In this document: piece by piece, positions 1 through 12,856 of the stretch
Layout of the letters: the number at the start of each line of letters is the position of its first letter
How positions within the stretch are numbered: the first letter of the stretch is position 1
NCBI GenBank assembly: GCA_963854835.1
Contig: OY978530.1
Span: 19,134,733 to 19,198,732, forward strand
Source: Megamerina dolium
Taxonomy: Eukaryota > Arthropoda > Insecta > Diptera > Megamerinidae
DNA length: 64,000 nucleotides
Direction of reading: 5' to 3'
Notes under the pieces: generated by a model
The model's input: the letters and a program-made list of their open reading frames with translations, nothing else
What the model was told of the DNA's origin: nothing
Databases searched by the model: none
Made by a program: the position numbers and the translations under genes

Positions 1-310
1 TGGCACACTGATTTTCTGCTAGATTATTTCCGACTACTTAGTTAATTTAGGTGTCAATTATGGTTATTCTAGACAGAAGATTGCCGAAGTTACAGCTGTT
101 TCAATTTAAAATTTGTATGGGGGCTACGATAAACAGTGGGCGTGGTGCGCCCATTTCCGGTGAGCCTAGTTGCTCGTACAATACTAATCTATACCTTAGT
201 TTTAGTTTAATTCCCTCGACTTTGTATGAGAGATCCATGAAGGGGTGGGCGTGGCACACTGATTTTCTGTCAGATTATTTCCGACTACGATATTAATTTA
301 AGTATCAATT

Positions 311-607
311 ATGGTTATTCTAGACGGAAGATTGCCGAAGTTACAGCTGTTTCAATTTAAAATTTGTATGAAGGCTACGATAAACAGTGGGCGTGGTGCG
401 CCCATTTCCTGTGAGCCTAGTTGCTCGTACAATACTAATCCACACCTTAAATCTCGTTATTCTACGCTGAATAGTTTGCAAGTTATAACCGGTAACATTT
501 TTTTTAATTTCCGCAACTTTGTATGGGAGACCCAAAAAGGGGTGGGCGTGGTACACTGATTTTCTACCAGATTATTTCCAACTACCATGTTAATCTAAGT
601 GTCAATT
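311..607. repeat. Representative type B monomer (~297 bp)
   Basis: Type B units differ from type A in the second half. They read CTGAATAGTTTGCAAG or CTGAATAGTTTCCAAG, then TTATAACCGGTAACA, a run of seven to nine T, and TTTCCGCAACTTTGTATGGG. They often continue with an AGACCCAAAAAGGGGTGGGCG stretch or an AGCCCCAAGAAGG variant. Types A and B are interspersed rather than segregated, and switches between them occur inside monomers. This pattern is expected from repeated unequal exchange or gene conversion. The type-specific AACCGGTA core resembles a Grainyhead-type site, but that is inference only. Confidence 0.85.
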
Positions 608-906
608 ATGGTTATTCTAGAGAGAAGATTGCCGAAGTTACAGCTGTTTCAATTTAAAATTTGTATGGGGGCTACGATAAACAGTGGGCGTGGTGCGCCC
701 ATTTCCTGTGAGCCTAGTTGCTCGTACAATACTAATCTATACCTTAAATCTCGTTGTCCTGCGCTAAATGGTTTGTAAGTTATGGAGCTTAAAAATTTTA
801 GTTTAATTCCCTCGACTTTGTATGAGAGACCCAAAAAGGGGTGGGCGTGGTACACTGATTTTCTACCAGATTATTTCCGACTACCATGTCAATCTAAGTG
901 TCAATT

Positions 907-1153
907 ATGGTTATTCTAGAGAGAAGATTGCCGAAGTTACAGCTGTTTCAATTTAAAATTTGTATGGGGGCTACGATAAACAGTGGGCGTGTTGCGCCCA
1001 TTTCCTGTGAGCCTAGTTGCTCGTACAATACTAATCTATACCTTAGTTTTAGTTTAATTCCCTCGACTTTGTATGAGAGAAAAAGGAGTGGGCGTGGCAC
1101 ACTGATTTTCTGTCAGATTACTTCCGACTACGATATTAATTTAAGTATCAATT
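907..1153. repeat. Short monomer variant (247 bp)
   Basis: Compared with a standard type A unit, this copy lacks 48 bp between CTATACCTTA and GTTTTAGTTTAATTCC. It has also lost four bases in the GAGAAAAAGGAGTGGGCG stretch. A 251-bp sister with only the 48-bp deletion starts near position 60. Both forms recur (near 1540, 2600, 4857, 5230, 6300, 8547, 9095, 9720, 10500, 11610). The deletion therefore arose once and was spread with the larger blocks. It is confined to the first 12 kb of the window. Confidence 0.8.
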
Positions 1154-1539
1154 ATGGTTATTCTAGACGGAAGATTGCCGAAGTTACAGCTGTTTCAATT
1201 TAAAATTTGTATGAAGGCTACGATAAACAGTGGGCGTGGTGCGTCCATTTCCTGTGAGCCTAGTTGCTCGTACAATACTAATCCACACCTTAAATCTCGT
1301 TATTCTACGCTGAATAGTTTGCAAGTTATAACCGGTAACATTTTTTTTTAATTTCCGCAACTTTGTATGGGAGACCCAAAAAGGGGTGGGCGTGGTACAC
1401 TGATTTTCTACCAGATTATTTCCAACTACCATGTTAATCTGCCGAAGTTACAGCTGTTTCAATTTAAAATTTGTAAGGGGGCTATGATAAACAGTGGGCG
1501 TGGTGCGCCCATTTCCTGTGAGCCTAGTTGCTCGTACAA

Positions 1540-4500
1540 TACTAACCTATACCTTAGTTTTAGTTTAATTCCCTCGACTTTGTATGAGAGAAAAAGGAGT
1601 GGGCGTGTCACACTGATTTTCTGTCAGATTATTTCCGACTACGATATTAATTTAAGTATCAATTATGGTTATTCTAGACGGAAGATTGCCGAAGTTACAG
1701 CTGTTTCAATTTAAAATTTGTATGAAGGCTACGATAAACAGTGGGCGTGGTGCGCCCATTTCCTGTGAGCCTAGTTGCTCGTACAATACTAATCCACACC
1801 TGAATAGTTTCCAAGTTATAACCGGTAACATTTTTTTTAATTTCCGCAACTTTGTATGGGAGACCCATGAAGGAGTGGGCGTGGCACACTGATTTTCTGT
1901 CAGATTATTTCCGGCTACGATATTAATTTAGGTGTCAATTATGGTTATTCTAGAGAGAAGATTGCCGAAGTTACAGCTGTTTCAATTTAAAACTTGTATG
2001 GGAGCTACGATAAACAGTGGGCGTGGTGCGTCCATTTCCTGTGAGCCTAGTTGCTCGTACAATACTAATCTATACCTTAAATCTCGTTGTCCTACGCTAA
2101 ATGGTTTGTAAGTTATGGAGCTTAAAAGTTTTAGTTTAATTCCCTCGACTTTGTATGAGAGACCCATGAAGGAGTGAGCATGGCACACTGATTTTCTGCC
2201 AGATTATTTCCGACTACTTAATTAATTTAGGTGTCAATTATGGTTATTCTAGACAGAAGATTGCCGAAGTTACAGCTGTTTCAATTTAAAATTTGTATGG
2301 GGGCTACGATAAAAAGTGGGCGTGGTGCGCCCATTTCCTGTGAGCCTAGTTGCTCGTACAATACTAATCTATACCTTAAATCTCGTTGTCCTGCGCTAAA
2401 TGGTTTGTAAGTTATGGAGCTTAAAAGTTTTAGTTTAATTCCCTCGACTTCGTATGAGAGACCCAAAAAGGGGTGGGCGTGGTACACTGATTTTCTACCA
2501 GATAATTTCCGACTACCATGTTAATCTAAGTGTCAATTATGGTTATTCTAGACGGAAGATTGCCGAAGTTACAGCTGTTTCAATTTAAAATTTGTATGAA
2601 GGCTACGATAAAGTGTGGGCGTGGTGCGCCCATTTCCTGTGAGCCTAGTTGCTCGTACAATACTAATCTATACCTTAGTTTTAGTTTAATTCCCTCGACT
2701 TTGTATGAGAGAAAAAGGAGTGGGCGTGTCACACTGATTTTCTGTCAGATTATTTCCGACTACGATATTAATTTAAGTATCAATTATGGTTATTCTAGAC
2801 GGAAGATTGCCGAAGTTACAGCTGTTTCAATTTAAAATTTGTATGAAGGCTACGATAAACAGTGGGCGTGGTGCGCCCATTTCCTGTGAGCCTAGTTGCT
2901 CGTACAATACTAATCCACACCTGAATAGTTTCCAAGTTATAACCGGTAACATTTTTTTTTAATTTCCGCAACTTTGTATGGGAGACCCATGAAGGAGTGG
3001 GCGTGGCACACTGATTTTCTGTCAGATTATTTCCGACTACTTAATTAATTTAGGTGTCAATTATGGTTATTCTAGAGAGAAGATTGCCGAAGTTACAGCT
3101 GTTTCAATTTAAAATTTGTATGGGGGCTACGATAAACAGTGGGCGTGGTGCGCCCATTTCCTGTGAGCCTAGTTGCTCGTACAATACTAATCTATACCTT
3201 AAATCTCGTTGTCCTGCGCTAAATGGTTTGTAAGTTATAGAGCTTAAAAGTTTTAGTTTAATTCCCTCGTCTTCGTATGAGAGACCCAAAAAGGGGTGGG
3301 CGTGGTACACTGATTTTCTACCAGATAATTTCCGACTACCATGTTAATCTAAGTGTCAATTATGGTTATTCTAGACGGAAGATTGCCGAAGTTACAGCTG
3401 TTTCAATTTAAAATTTGTATGAAGGCTACGATAAAGTGTGGGCGTGGTGCGCCCATTTCCTGTGAGCCTAGTTGCTCGTACAATACTAATCTATACCTTA
3501 AATCTCGTTGTCCTGCGCTAAATGGTTTGTAAGTTATGGAGCTTAAAAATTTTAGTTTAATTCCCTCGACTTTGTATGAGAGACCCAAAAAGGGGTGGGC
3601 GTGGTACACTGATTTTCTACCAGATTATTTCCGACCATCATGTCAATCTAAGTGTCAATTATGGTTATTCTAGAGAGAAGATTGCCGAAGTTACAGCTGT
3701 TTCAATTTAAAATTTGTATGGGGGCTATGATAAACAGTGGGCGTGGTGCGCCCATTTCCTGTGATCCTAGTTGCTCGTACAATACTAATCTATACCTTAA
3801 ATCTCGTTGTCCTGCGCGAAATGGTTTGTAAGTTATGGAGCTTAAAAATTTTAGTTTAATTCCCTCGACTTTGTATGAGAGACCCAAAAAGGGGTGGGCG
3901 TGGTACACTGATTTTCTACCAGATTATTTCCGACCACCATGTCAATCTAAGTGTCAATTATGGTTATTCTAGAGAGAAGATTGCCGAAGTTACAGCTGTT
4001 TCAATTTAAAATTTGTATGGGGGCTACGATAAACAGTGGGCGTGGTGCGCCCATTTCCTGTGAGCCTAGTTGCTCGTACAATACTAATCTATACCTTAAA
4101 TCTCGTTGTCCTGCGCTAAATGGTTTGTAAGTTATAGAGCTTAAAAGTTTTAGTTTAATTCCCTCGTCTTCGTATGAGAGACCCAAAAAGGGGTGGGCGT
4201 GGTACACTGATTTTCTACCAGATAATTTCCGACTACCATGTTAATCTAAGTGTCAATTATGGTTATTCTAGACGGAAGATTGCCGAAGTTACAGCTGTTT
4301 CAATTTAAAATTTGTGTGAAGGCTACGATAAAGTGTGGGCGTGGTGCGCCCATTTCCTGTGAGCCTAGTTCCTCGTACAATACTAATCTATACCTTAAAT
4401 CTCGTTGTCCTGCGCTAAATGGTTTGTAAGTTATGGAGCTTAAAAATTTTAGTTTAATTCCCTCGACTTTGTATGAGAGACCCAAAAAGGGGTGGGCGTG

Positions 4501-7500
4501 GTACACTGATTTTCTACCAGATTATTTCCGACCACCATGTCAATCTAAGTGTCAATTATGGTTATTCTAGAGAGAAGATTGCCGAAGTTACAGCTGTTTC
4601 AATTTAAAACTTGTATGGGGGCTACGATAAACAGTGGGCGTGGTGCGTCCATTTCCTGTGAGCCTAGTTGCTGGTACAATACTAATCTATACCTTAAATC
4701 TCGTTGTCCTACGCTAAATGGTTTGTAAGTTATGGAGCTTAAAAGTTTTAGTTTAATTCCCTCGACTTTGTATGAGAGACCCATGAAGGAGTGAGCATGG
4801 CACACTGATTTTCTGCTAGATTATTTCCGACTACTTAGTTAATTTAGGTGTCAATTATGGTTATTCTAGACAGAAGATTGCCGAAGTTACAGCTGTTTCA
4901 ATTTAAAATTTGTATGGGGGCTACGATAAACAGTGGGCGTGGTGCGCCCATTTCCGGTGAGCCTAGTTGCTCGTACAATACTAATCTATACCTTAGTTTT
5001 AGTTTAATTCCCTCGCCTTTGTATGAGAGATCCATGAAGGGGTGGGCGTGGCACACTGATTTTCTGTCAGATTATTTCCGACTACGATATTAATTTAAGT
5101 ATCAATTATGGTTATTCTAGACGGAAGATTGCCGATGTTACAGCTGTTTCAATTTAAAATTTGTATGAAGGCTACGATAAACAGTGGGCGTGGTGCGCCC
5201 ATTTCCTGTGAGCCTAGTTGCTCGTACAATACTAACCTATACCTTAGTTTTAGTTTAATTCCCTCGACTTTGTATGAGAGAAAAAGGAGTGGGCGTGTCA
5301 CACTGATTTTCTGTCAGATTATTTCCGACTACGATATTAATTTAAGTATCAATTATGGTTATTCTAGACGGAAGATTGCCGAAGTTACAGCTGTTTCAAT
5401 TTAAAATTTGTATGAAGGCTACGATAAACAGTGGGCGTGGTGCGCCCATTTCCTGTGAGCCTAGTTGCTCGTACAATACTAATTCACACCTGAATAGTTT
5501 CCAAGTTATAACCGGTAACATTTTTTTTAATTTCCGCAACTTTGTATGGGAGACCCATGAAGGAGTGGGCGTGGCACACTGATTTTCTGTCAGATTATTT
5601 CCGGCTACGATATTAATTTAGGTGTCAATTATGGTTATTCTAGAGAGAAGATTGCCGAAGTTACAGCTGTTTCAATTTAAAACTTGTATGGGAGCTACGA
5701 TAAACAGTGGGCGTGGTGCGTCCATTTCCTGTGAGCCTAGTTGCTCGTACAATACTAATCTATACCTTAAATCTCGTTGTCCTACGCTAAATGGTTTGTA
5801 AGTTATGGAGCTTAAAAGTTTTAGTTTAATTCCCTCGACTTTGTATGAGAGACCCATGAAGGAGTGAGCATGGCACACTGATTTTCTGCTAGATTATTTC
5901 CGACTACTTAATTAATTTAGGTGTCAATTATGGTTATTCTAGACAGAAGATTGCCGAAGTTACAGCTGTTTCAATTTAAAATTTGTATGGGGGCTACGAT
6001 AAAAAGTGGGCGTGGTGCGCCCATTTCCTGTGAGCCTAGTTGCTCGTACAATACTAATCTATACCTTAAATCTCGTTGTCCTGCGCTAAATGGTTTGTAA
6101 GTTATGGAGCTTAAAAGTTTTAGTTTAATTCCCTCGACTTCGTATGAGAGACCCAAAAAGGGGTGGGCGTGGTACACTGATTTTCTACCAGATAATTTCC
6201 GACTACCATGTTAATCTAAGTGTCAATTATGGTTATTCTAGACGGAAGATTGCCGAAGTTACAGCTGTTTCAATTTAAAATTTGTATGAAGGCTACGATA
6301 AAATGTGGGCGTGGTGCGCCCATTTCCTGTGAGCCTAGTTGCTCGTACAATACTAATCTATACCTTAGTTTTAGTTTAATTCCCTCGACTTTGTATGAGA
6401 GAAAAAGGAGTGGGCGTGTCACACTGATTTTCTGTCAGATTATTTCCGACTACGATATTAATTTAAGTATCAATTATGGTTATTCTAGACGGAAGATTGC
6501 CGAAGTTACAGCTGTTTCAATTTAAAATTTGTATGAAGGCTACGATAAACAGTGGGCGTGGTGCGCCCATTTCCTGTGAGCCTAGTTGCTCGTACAATAC
6601 TAATCCACACCTGAATAGTTTCCAAGTTATAACCGGTAACATTTTTTTTTAATTTCCGCAACTTTGTATGGGAGACCCATGAAGGAGTGGGCGTGGCACA
6701 CTGATTTTCTGTCAGATTATTTCCGACTACTTAATTAATTTAGGTGTCAATTATGGTTATTCTAGAGAGAAGATTGCCGAAGTTACAGCTGTTTCAATTT
6801 AAAATTTGTATGGGGGCTACGATAAACAGTGGGCGTGGTGCGCCCATTTCCTGTGAGCCTAGTTGCTCGTACAATACTAATCTATACCTTAAATCTCGTT
6901 GTCCTGCGCTAAATGGTTTGTAAGTTATAGAGCTTAAAAGTTTTAGTTTAATTCCCTCGTCTTCGTATGAGAGACCCAAAAAGGGGTGGGCGTGGTACAC
7001 TGATTTTCTACCAGATAATTTCCGACTACCATGTTAATCTAAGTGTCAATTATGGTTATTCTAGACGGAAGATTGCCGAAGTTACAGCTGTTTCAATTTA
7101 AAATTTGTATGAAGGCTACGATAAAGTGTGGGCGTGGTGCGCCCATTTCCTGTGAGCCTAGTTGCTCGTACAATACTAATCTATACCTTAAATCTCGTTG
7201 TCCTGCGCTAAATGGTTTGTAAGTTATGGAGCTTAAAAATTTTAGTTTAATTCCCTCGACTTTGTATGAGAGACCCAAAAAGGGGTGGGCGTGGTACACT
7301 GATTTTCTACCAGATTATTTCCGACCACCATGTCAATCTAAGTGTCAATTATGGTTATTCTAGAGAGAAGATTGCCGAAGTTACAGCTGTTTCAATTTAA
7401 AATTTGTATGGGGGCTATGATAAACAGTGGGCGTGGTGCGCCCATTTCCTGTGAGCCTAGTTGCTCGTACAATACTAATCTATACCTTAAATCTCGTTGT

Positions 7501-8830
7501 CCTGCGCTAAATGGTTTGTAAGTTATGGAGCTTAAAAATTTTAGTTTAATTCCCTCGACTTTGTATGAGAGACCCAAAAAGGGGTGGGCGTGGTACACTG
7601 ATTTTCTACCAGATTATTTCCGACCACCATGTCAATCTAAGTGTCAATTATGGTTATTCTAGACGGAAGATTGCCGAAGTTACAGCTGTTTCAATTTAAA
7701 ATTTGTGTGAAGGCTACGATAAAGTGTGGGCGTGGTGCGCCCATTTCCTGTGAGCCTAGTTCCTCGTACAATACTAATCTATACCTTAAATCTCGTTGTC
7801 CTGCGCTAAATGGTTTGTAAGTTATGGAGCTTAAAAATTTTAGTTTAATTCCCTCGTCTTCGTATGAGAGACCCAAAAAGGGGTGGGCGTGGTACACTGA
7901 TTTTCTACCAGATAATTTCCGACTACCATGTTAATCTAAGTGTCAATTATGGTTATTCTAGACGGAAGATTGCCGAAGTTACAGCTGTTTCAATTTAAAA
8001 TTTGTGTGAAGGCTACGATAAAGTGTGGGCGTGGTGCGCCCATTTCCTGTGAGCCTAGTTCCTCGTACAATACTAATCTATACCTTAAATCTCGTTGTCC
8101 TGCGCTAAATGGTTTGTAAGTTATGGAGCTTAAAAATTTTAGTTTAATTCCCTCGACTTTGTATGAGAGACCCAAAAAGGGGTGGGCGTGGTACACTGAT
8201 TTTCTACCAGATTATTTCCGACCACCATGTCAATCTAAGTGTCAATTATGGTTATTCTAGAGAGAAGATTGCCGAAGTTACAGCTGTTTCAATTTAAAAC
8301 TTGTATGGGGGCTACGATAAACAGTGGGCGTGGTGCGTCCATTTCCTGTGAGCCTAGTTGCTGGTACAATACTAATCTATACCTTAAATCTCGTTGTCCT
8401 ACGCTAAATGGTTTGTAAGTTATGGAGCTTAAAAGTTTTAGTTTAATTCCCTCGACTTTGTATGAGAGACCCATGAAGGAGTGAGCATGGCACACTGATT
8501 TTCTGCTAGATTATTTCCGACTACTTAGTTAATTTAGGTGTCAATTATGGTTATTCTAGACAGAAGATTGCCGAAGTTACAGCTGTTTCAATTTAAAATT
8601 TGTATGGGGGCTACGATAAACAGTGGGCGTGGTGCGCCCATTTCCGGTGAGCCTAGTTGCTCGTACAATACTAATCTATACCTTAGTTTTAGTTTAATTC
8701 CCTCGCCTTTGTATGAGAGATCCATGAAGGGGTGGGCGTGGCACACTGATTTTCTGTCAGATTATTTCCGACTACGATATTAATTTAAGTATCAATTATG
8801 GTTATTCTAGACGGAAGATTGCCGAAGTTA
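1540..8830. repeat. Higher-order block: two tandem 3690-bp units
   Basis: Diagnostic variants recur at a fixed offset of 3690 bp: features at 1665, 1982, 2281, 2530, 3104, 3403, 3702, 4001, 4300, 4599 and 4848 reappear at 5355, 5672, 5971, 6220, 6794, 7093, 7392, 7691, 7990, 8289 and 8538. The offset is not a multiple of 299 because each unit includes short monomers. Each copy carries private substitutions, so the second is not a simple assembly duplicate. Confidence 0.85.
2281..2579. repeat. Representative type A monomer (299 bp)
   Basis: Type A units carry CTAAATGGTTTGTAAGTTATGG followed by a GCTTAAAA tract and TTCCCTCGACTT before TTTGTATGAGAG. Two TTTGTATG...GTGGGCGTGG blocks lie 157 bp apart here, and the next unit starts its own first block 142 bp later. 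The two blocks align with each other, so the 299-bp unit is best read as a diverged dimer of an ancestral ~150-bp unit. The first block also contains TGGGCG-TGGTG-CGCCCA, which can fold into a 6-bp stem with a 5-base loop. In some copies the second arm reads CGTCCA, which weakens one pair. Confidence 0.85.
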
Positions 8831-11600
8831 CAGCTGTTTCAATTTAAAATTTGTATGAAGGCTACGATAAACAGTGGGCGTGGTGCGCCCATTTCCTGTG
8901 AGCCTAGTTGCTCGTACAATACTAATCCACACCTTAAATCTCGTTATTCTACGCTGAATAGTTTGCAAGTTATAACCGGTAACATTTTTTTTAATTTCCG
9001 CAACTTTGTATGGGAGACCCAAAAAGGGGTGGGCGTGGTACACTGATTTTCTACCAGATTATTTCCGACTACCATGTCAATCTAAGTGTCAATTATGGTT
9101 ATTCTAGAGAGAAGATTGCCGAAGTTACAGCTGTTTCAATTTAAAATTTGTATGGGGGCTACGATAAACAGTGGGCGTGTTGCGCCCATTTCCTGTGAGC
9201 CTAGTTGCTCGTACAATACTAATCTATACCTTAGTTTTAGTTTAATTCCCTCGACTTTGTATGAGAGAAAAAGGAGTGGGCGTGGCACACTGATTTTCTG
9301 TCAGATTACTTCCGACTACGATATTAATTTAAGTATCAATTATGGTTATTCTAGACGGAAGATTGCCGAAGTTACAGCTGTTTCAATTTAAAATTTGTAT
9401 GAAGGCTACGATAAACAGTGGGCGTGGTGCGTCCATTTCCTGTGAGCCTAGTTGCTCGTACAATACTAATCCACACCTTAAATCTCGTTATTCTACGCTG
9501 AATAGTTTGCAAGTTATAACCGGTAACATTTTTTTTTAATTTCCGCAACTTTGTATGGGAGACCCAAAAAGGGGTGGGCGTGGTACACTGATTTTCTACC
9601 AGATTATTTCCAACTACCATGTTAATCTGCCGAAGTTACAGCTGTTTCAATTTAAAATTTGTAAGGGGGCTATGATAAACAGTGGGCGTGGTGCGCCCAT
9701 TTCCTGTGAGCCTAGTTGCTCGTACAATACTAACCTATACCTTAGTTTTAGTTTAATTCCCTCGACTTTGTATGAGAGAAAAAGGAGTGGGCGTGTCACA
9801 CTGATTTTCTGTCAGATTATTTCCGACTACGATATTAATTTAAGTATCAATTATGGTTATTCTAGACGGAAGATTGCCGAAGTTACAGCTGTTTCAATTT
9901 AAAATTTGTATGAAGGCTACGATAAACAGTGGGCGTGGTGCGCCCATTTCCTGTGAGCCTAGTTGCTCGTACAATACTAATCCACACCTGAATAGTTTCC
10001 AAGTTATAACCGGTAACATTTTTTTTAATTTCCGCAACTTTGTATGGGAGACCCATGAAGGAGTGGGCGTGGCACACTGATTTTCTGTCAGATTATTTCC
10101 GGCTACGATATTTTTTTAGGTGTCAATTATGGTTATTCTAGAGAGAAGATTGCCGAAGTTACAGCTGTTTCAATTTAAAACTTGTATGGGAGCTACGATA
10201 AACAGTGGGCGTGGTGCGTCCATTTCCTGTGAGCCTAGTTGCTCGTACAATACTAATCTATACCTTAAATCTCGTTGTCCTACGCTAAATGGTTTGTAAG
10301 TTATGGAGCTTAAAAGTTTTAGTTTAATTCCCTCGACTTCGTATGAGAGACCCAAAAAGGGGTGGGCGTGGTACACTGATTTTCTACCAGATAATTTCCG
10401 ACTACCATGTTAATCTAAGTGTCAATTATGGTTATTCTAGACGGAAGATTGCCGAAGTTACAGCTGTTTCAATTTAAAATTTGTATGAAGGCTACGATAA
10501 AGTGTGGGCGTGGTGCGCCCATTTCCTGTGAGCCTAGTTGCTCGTACAATACTAATCTATACCTTAGTTTTAGTTTAATTCCCTCGACTTTGTATGAGAG
10601 AAAAAGGAGTGGGCGTGTCACACTGATTTTCTGTCAGATTATTTCCGACTACGATATTAATTTAAGTATCAATTATGGTTATTCTAGACGGAAGATTGCC
10701 GAAGTTACAGCTGTTTCAATTTAAAATTTGTATGAAGGCTACGATAAACAGTGGGCGTGGTGCGCCCATTTCCTGTGAGCCTAGTTGCTCGTACAATACT
10801 AATCCACACCTGAAGAGTTTCCAAGTTATAACCGGTAACATTTTTTTTTAATTTCCGCAACTTTGTATGGGAGACCCATGAAGGAGTGGGCGTGGCACAC
10901 TGATTTTCTGTCAGATTATTTCCGACTACTTAATTAATTTAGGTGTCAATTATGGTTATTCTAGAGAGAAGATTGCCGAAGTTACAGCTGTTTCAATTAA
11001 AAATTTGTATGGGGCCTACGATAAACAGTGGGCGTGGTGCGCCCATTTCCTGTGAGCCTAGTTGCTCGTACAATACTAATCTATACCTTAAATCTCGTTG
11101 TCCTGCGCTAAATGGTTTGTAAGTTAGGGAGCTTAAAAGTTTTAGTTTAATTCCCTCGTCTTCGTATGAGAGACCCAAAAAGGGGTGGGCGTGGTACACT
11201 GATTTTCTACCAGATAATTTCCGACTACCATGTTAATCTAAGTGTCAATTATGGTTATTCTAGACGGAAGATTGCCGAAGTTACAGCTGTTTCAATTTAA
11301 AATTTGTATGAAGGCTACGATAAAGTGTGGGCGTGGTGCGCCCATTTCCTGTGAGCCTAGTTGCTCGTACAATACTAATCTATACCTTAAATCTCGTTGT
11401 CCTGCGCTAAATGGTTTGTAAGTTATGGAGCTTAAAAATTTTAGTTTAATTCCCTCGACTTTGTATGAGAGACCCAAAAAGGGGTGGGCGTGGTACACTG
11501 ATTTTCTACCAGATTATTTCCGACCACCATGTCAATCTAAGTGTCAATTATGGTTATTCTAGAGAGAAGATTGCCGAAGTTACAGCTGTTTCAATTTAAA
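8538..11600. repeat. Partial third copy of the left-hand block
   Basis: Variants at 898, 1154, 1367, 1665 and 1982 reappear 8188 bp downstream. Variants at 2530, 3104 and 3403 reappear 7889 bp downstream. The offset drops by exactly 299 bp near position 10330, which is one monomer. This marks an unequal exchange or deletion of one unit inside the copy. The monomer at the switch joins the first part of one unit to the second part of its neighbour. Confidence 0.75.
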
Positions 11601-12439
11601 ATTTGTATGGGGGCTATGATAAACAGTGGGCGTGGTGCGCCCATTTCCTGTGAGCCTAGTTGCTCGTACAATACTAATCTATACCTTAGTTTTAGTTTAA
11701 TTCCCTCGACTTTGTATGAGAGAAAAAAGAGTGGGCGTGTCACACTGATTTTCTGTCAGATTATTTCCGACTACGATATTAATTTAAGTATCAATTATGG
11801 TTATTCTAGACGGAAGATTGCCGAAGTTACAGCTGTTTCAATTTAAAATTTGTATGAAGGCTACGATAAACAGTGGGCGTGGTGCGCCCATTTCCTGTGA
11901 GCCTAGTTGCTCGTACAATACTAATCCACACCTTAAATCTCGTTATTCTACGCTGAATAGTTTCCAAGTTATAACCGGTAACATTTTTTTTTAATTTCCG
12001 CAACTTTGTATGGGAGACCCAAAAAGGGGTGGGCGTGGTACACTGATTTTATACCAGATTATTTCCAACTACCATGTTAATCTAAGTGTCAATTATGGTT
12101 ATTCTAGAGAGAAGATTGCCGAAGTTACAGCTGTTTCAATTTAAAACTTGTATGGGGGCTACGATAACAGTGGGCGTGGTGCGTCCATTTCCTGTGAGCC
12201 TAGTTGCTCGTACAATACTAATCTATACCTTAAATCTCGTTGTCCTACGCTAAATGGTTTGTAAGTTATGGAGCTTAAATGTTTTGGTTTAATTCCCTCG
12301 ACTTTGTATGAGAGGCCCATGAAAGAGTAGGCGTGGCACACTGATTTTCTGCCAGATTATTTCCGACTACGATATTAATTTAGGTGTCAATTATGGTTAT
12401 TCTAGACAGAAGATTGCCGAAGTTACAGCTGTTTCAATT

Positions 12440-12500
12440 TAAAAGAATTTACTCATTTTGTATTTGGGATACGATAAACAGTGGGCGTGGTGCTTCCATT
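12440..12500. repeat. Monomer variant with an AAAGAATTTACTCATTTTG insertion
   Basis: Here the usual TTCAATTTAAAATTTGTATGGG is replaced by TTCAATTTAAAAGAATTTACTC, then ATTTTGTATTTGGGATACG. The same variant returns near 15890, and both copies also carry GTGGTGCTTCCATTT. It is a rare shared marker linking two parts of the array about 3.45 kb apart, useful for tracing block duplications. Confidence 0.7.
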
Positions 12501-12856
12501 TCCTGTGAGCCTAGTTGCTCGTACAATACTAATCTATAACTTAAATCTCGTTGTCCTACGCTAAATGGTTTGTAAGTTATGGAGCTTAAATGTTTTGGTT
12601 TAATTCCCTCGACTTTGTATGAGAGGCCCATGAAAGAGTAGGCGTGGCACACTGATTTTCTGCTAGATTATTTCCGACTACGATATTAATTTAGGTGTCA
12701 ATTATGGTTATTCTAGACAGAAGATTGCCGATGTTACAGCTGTTTCAATTTAAAATTTGTATGGGGGCTACGATAAACAGTGGGCGTGGTGCGCCCATTT
12801 CCTTTGAGCCTAGTTGCTCGTACAATCCTAATCCACACCTTGCCATTTTAATCTAA

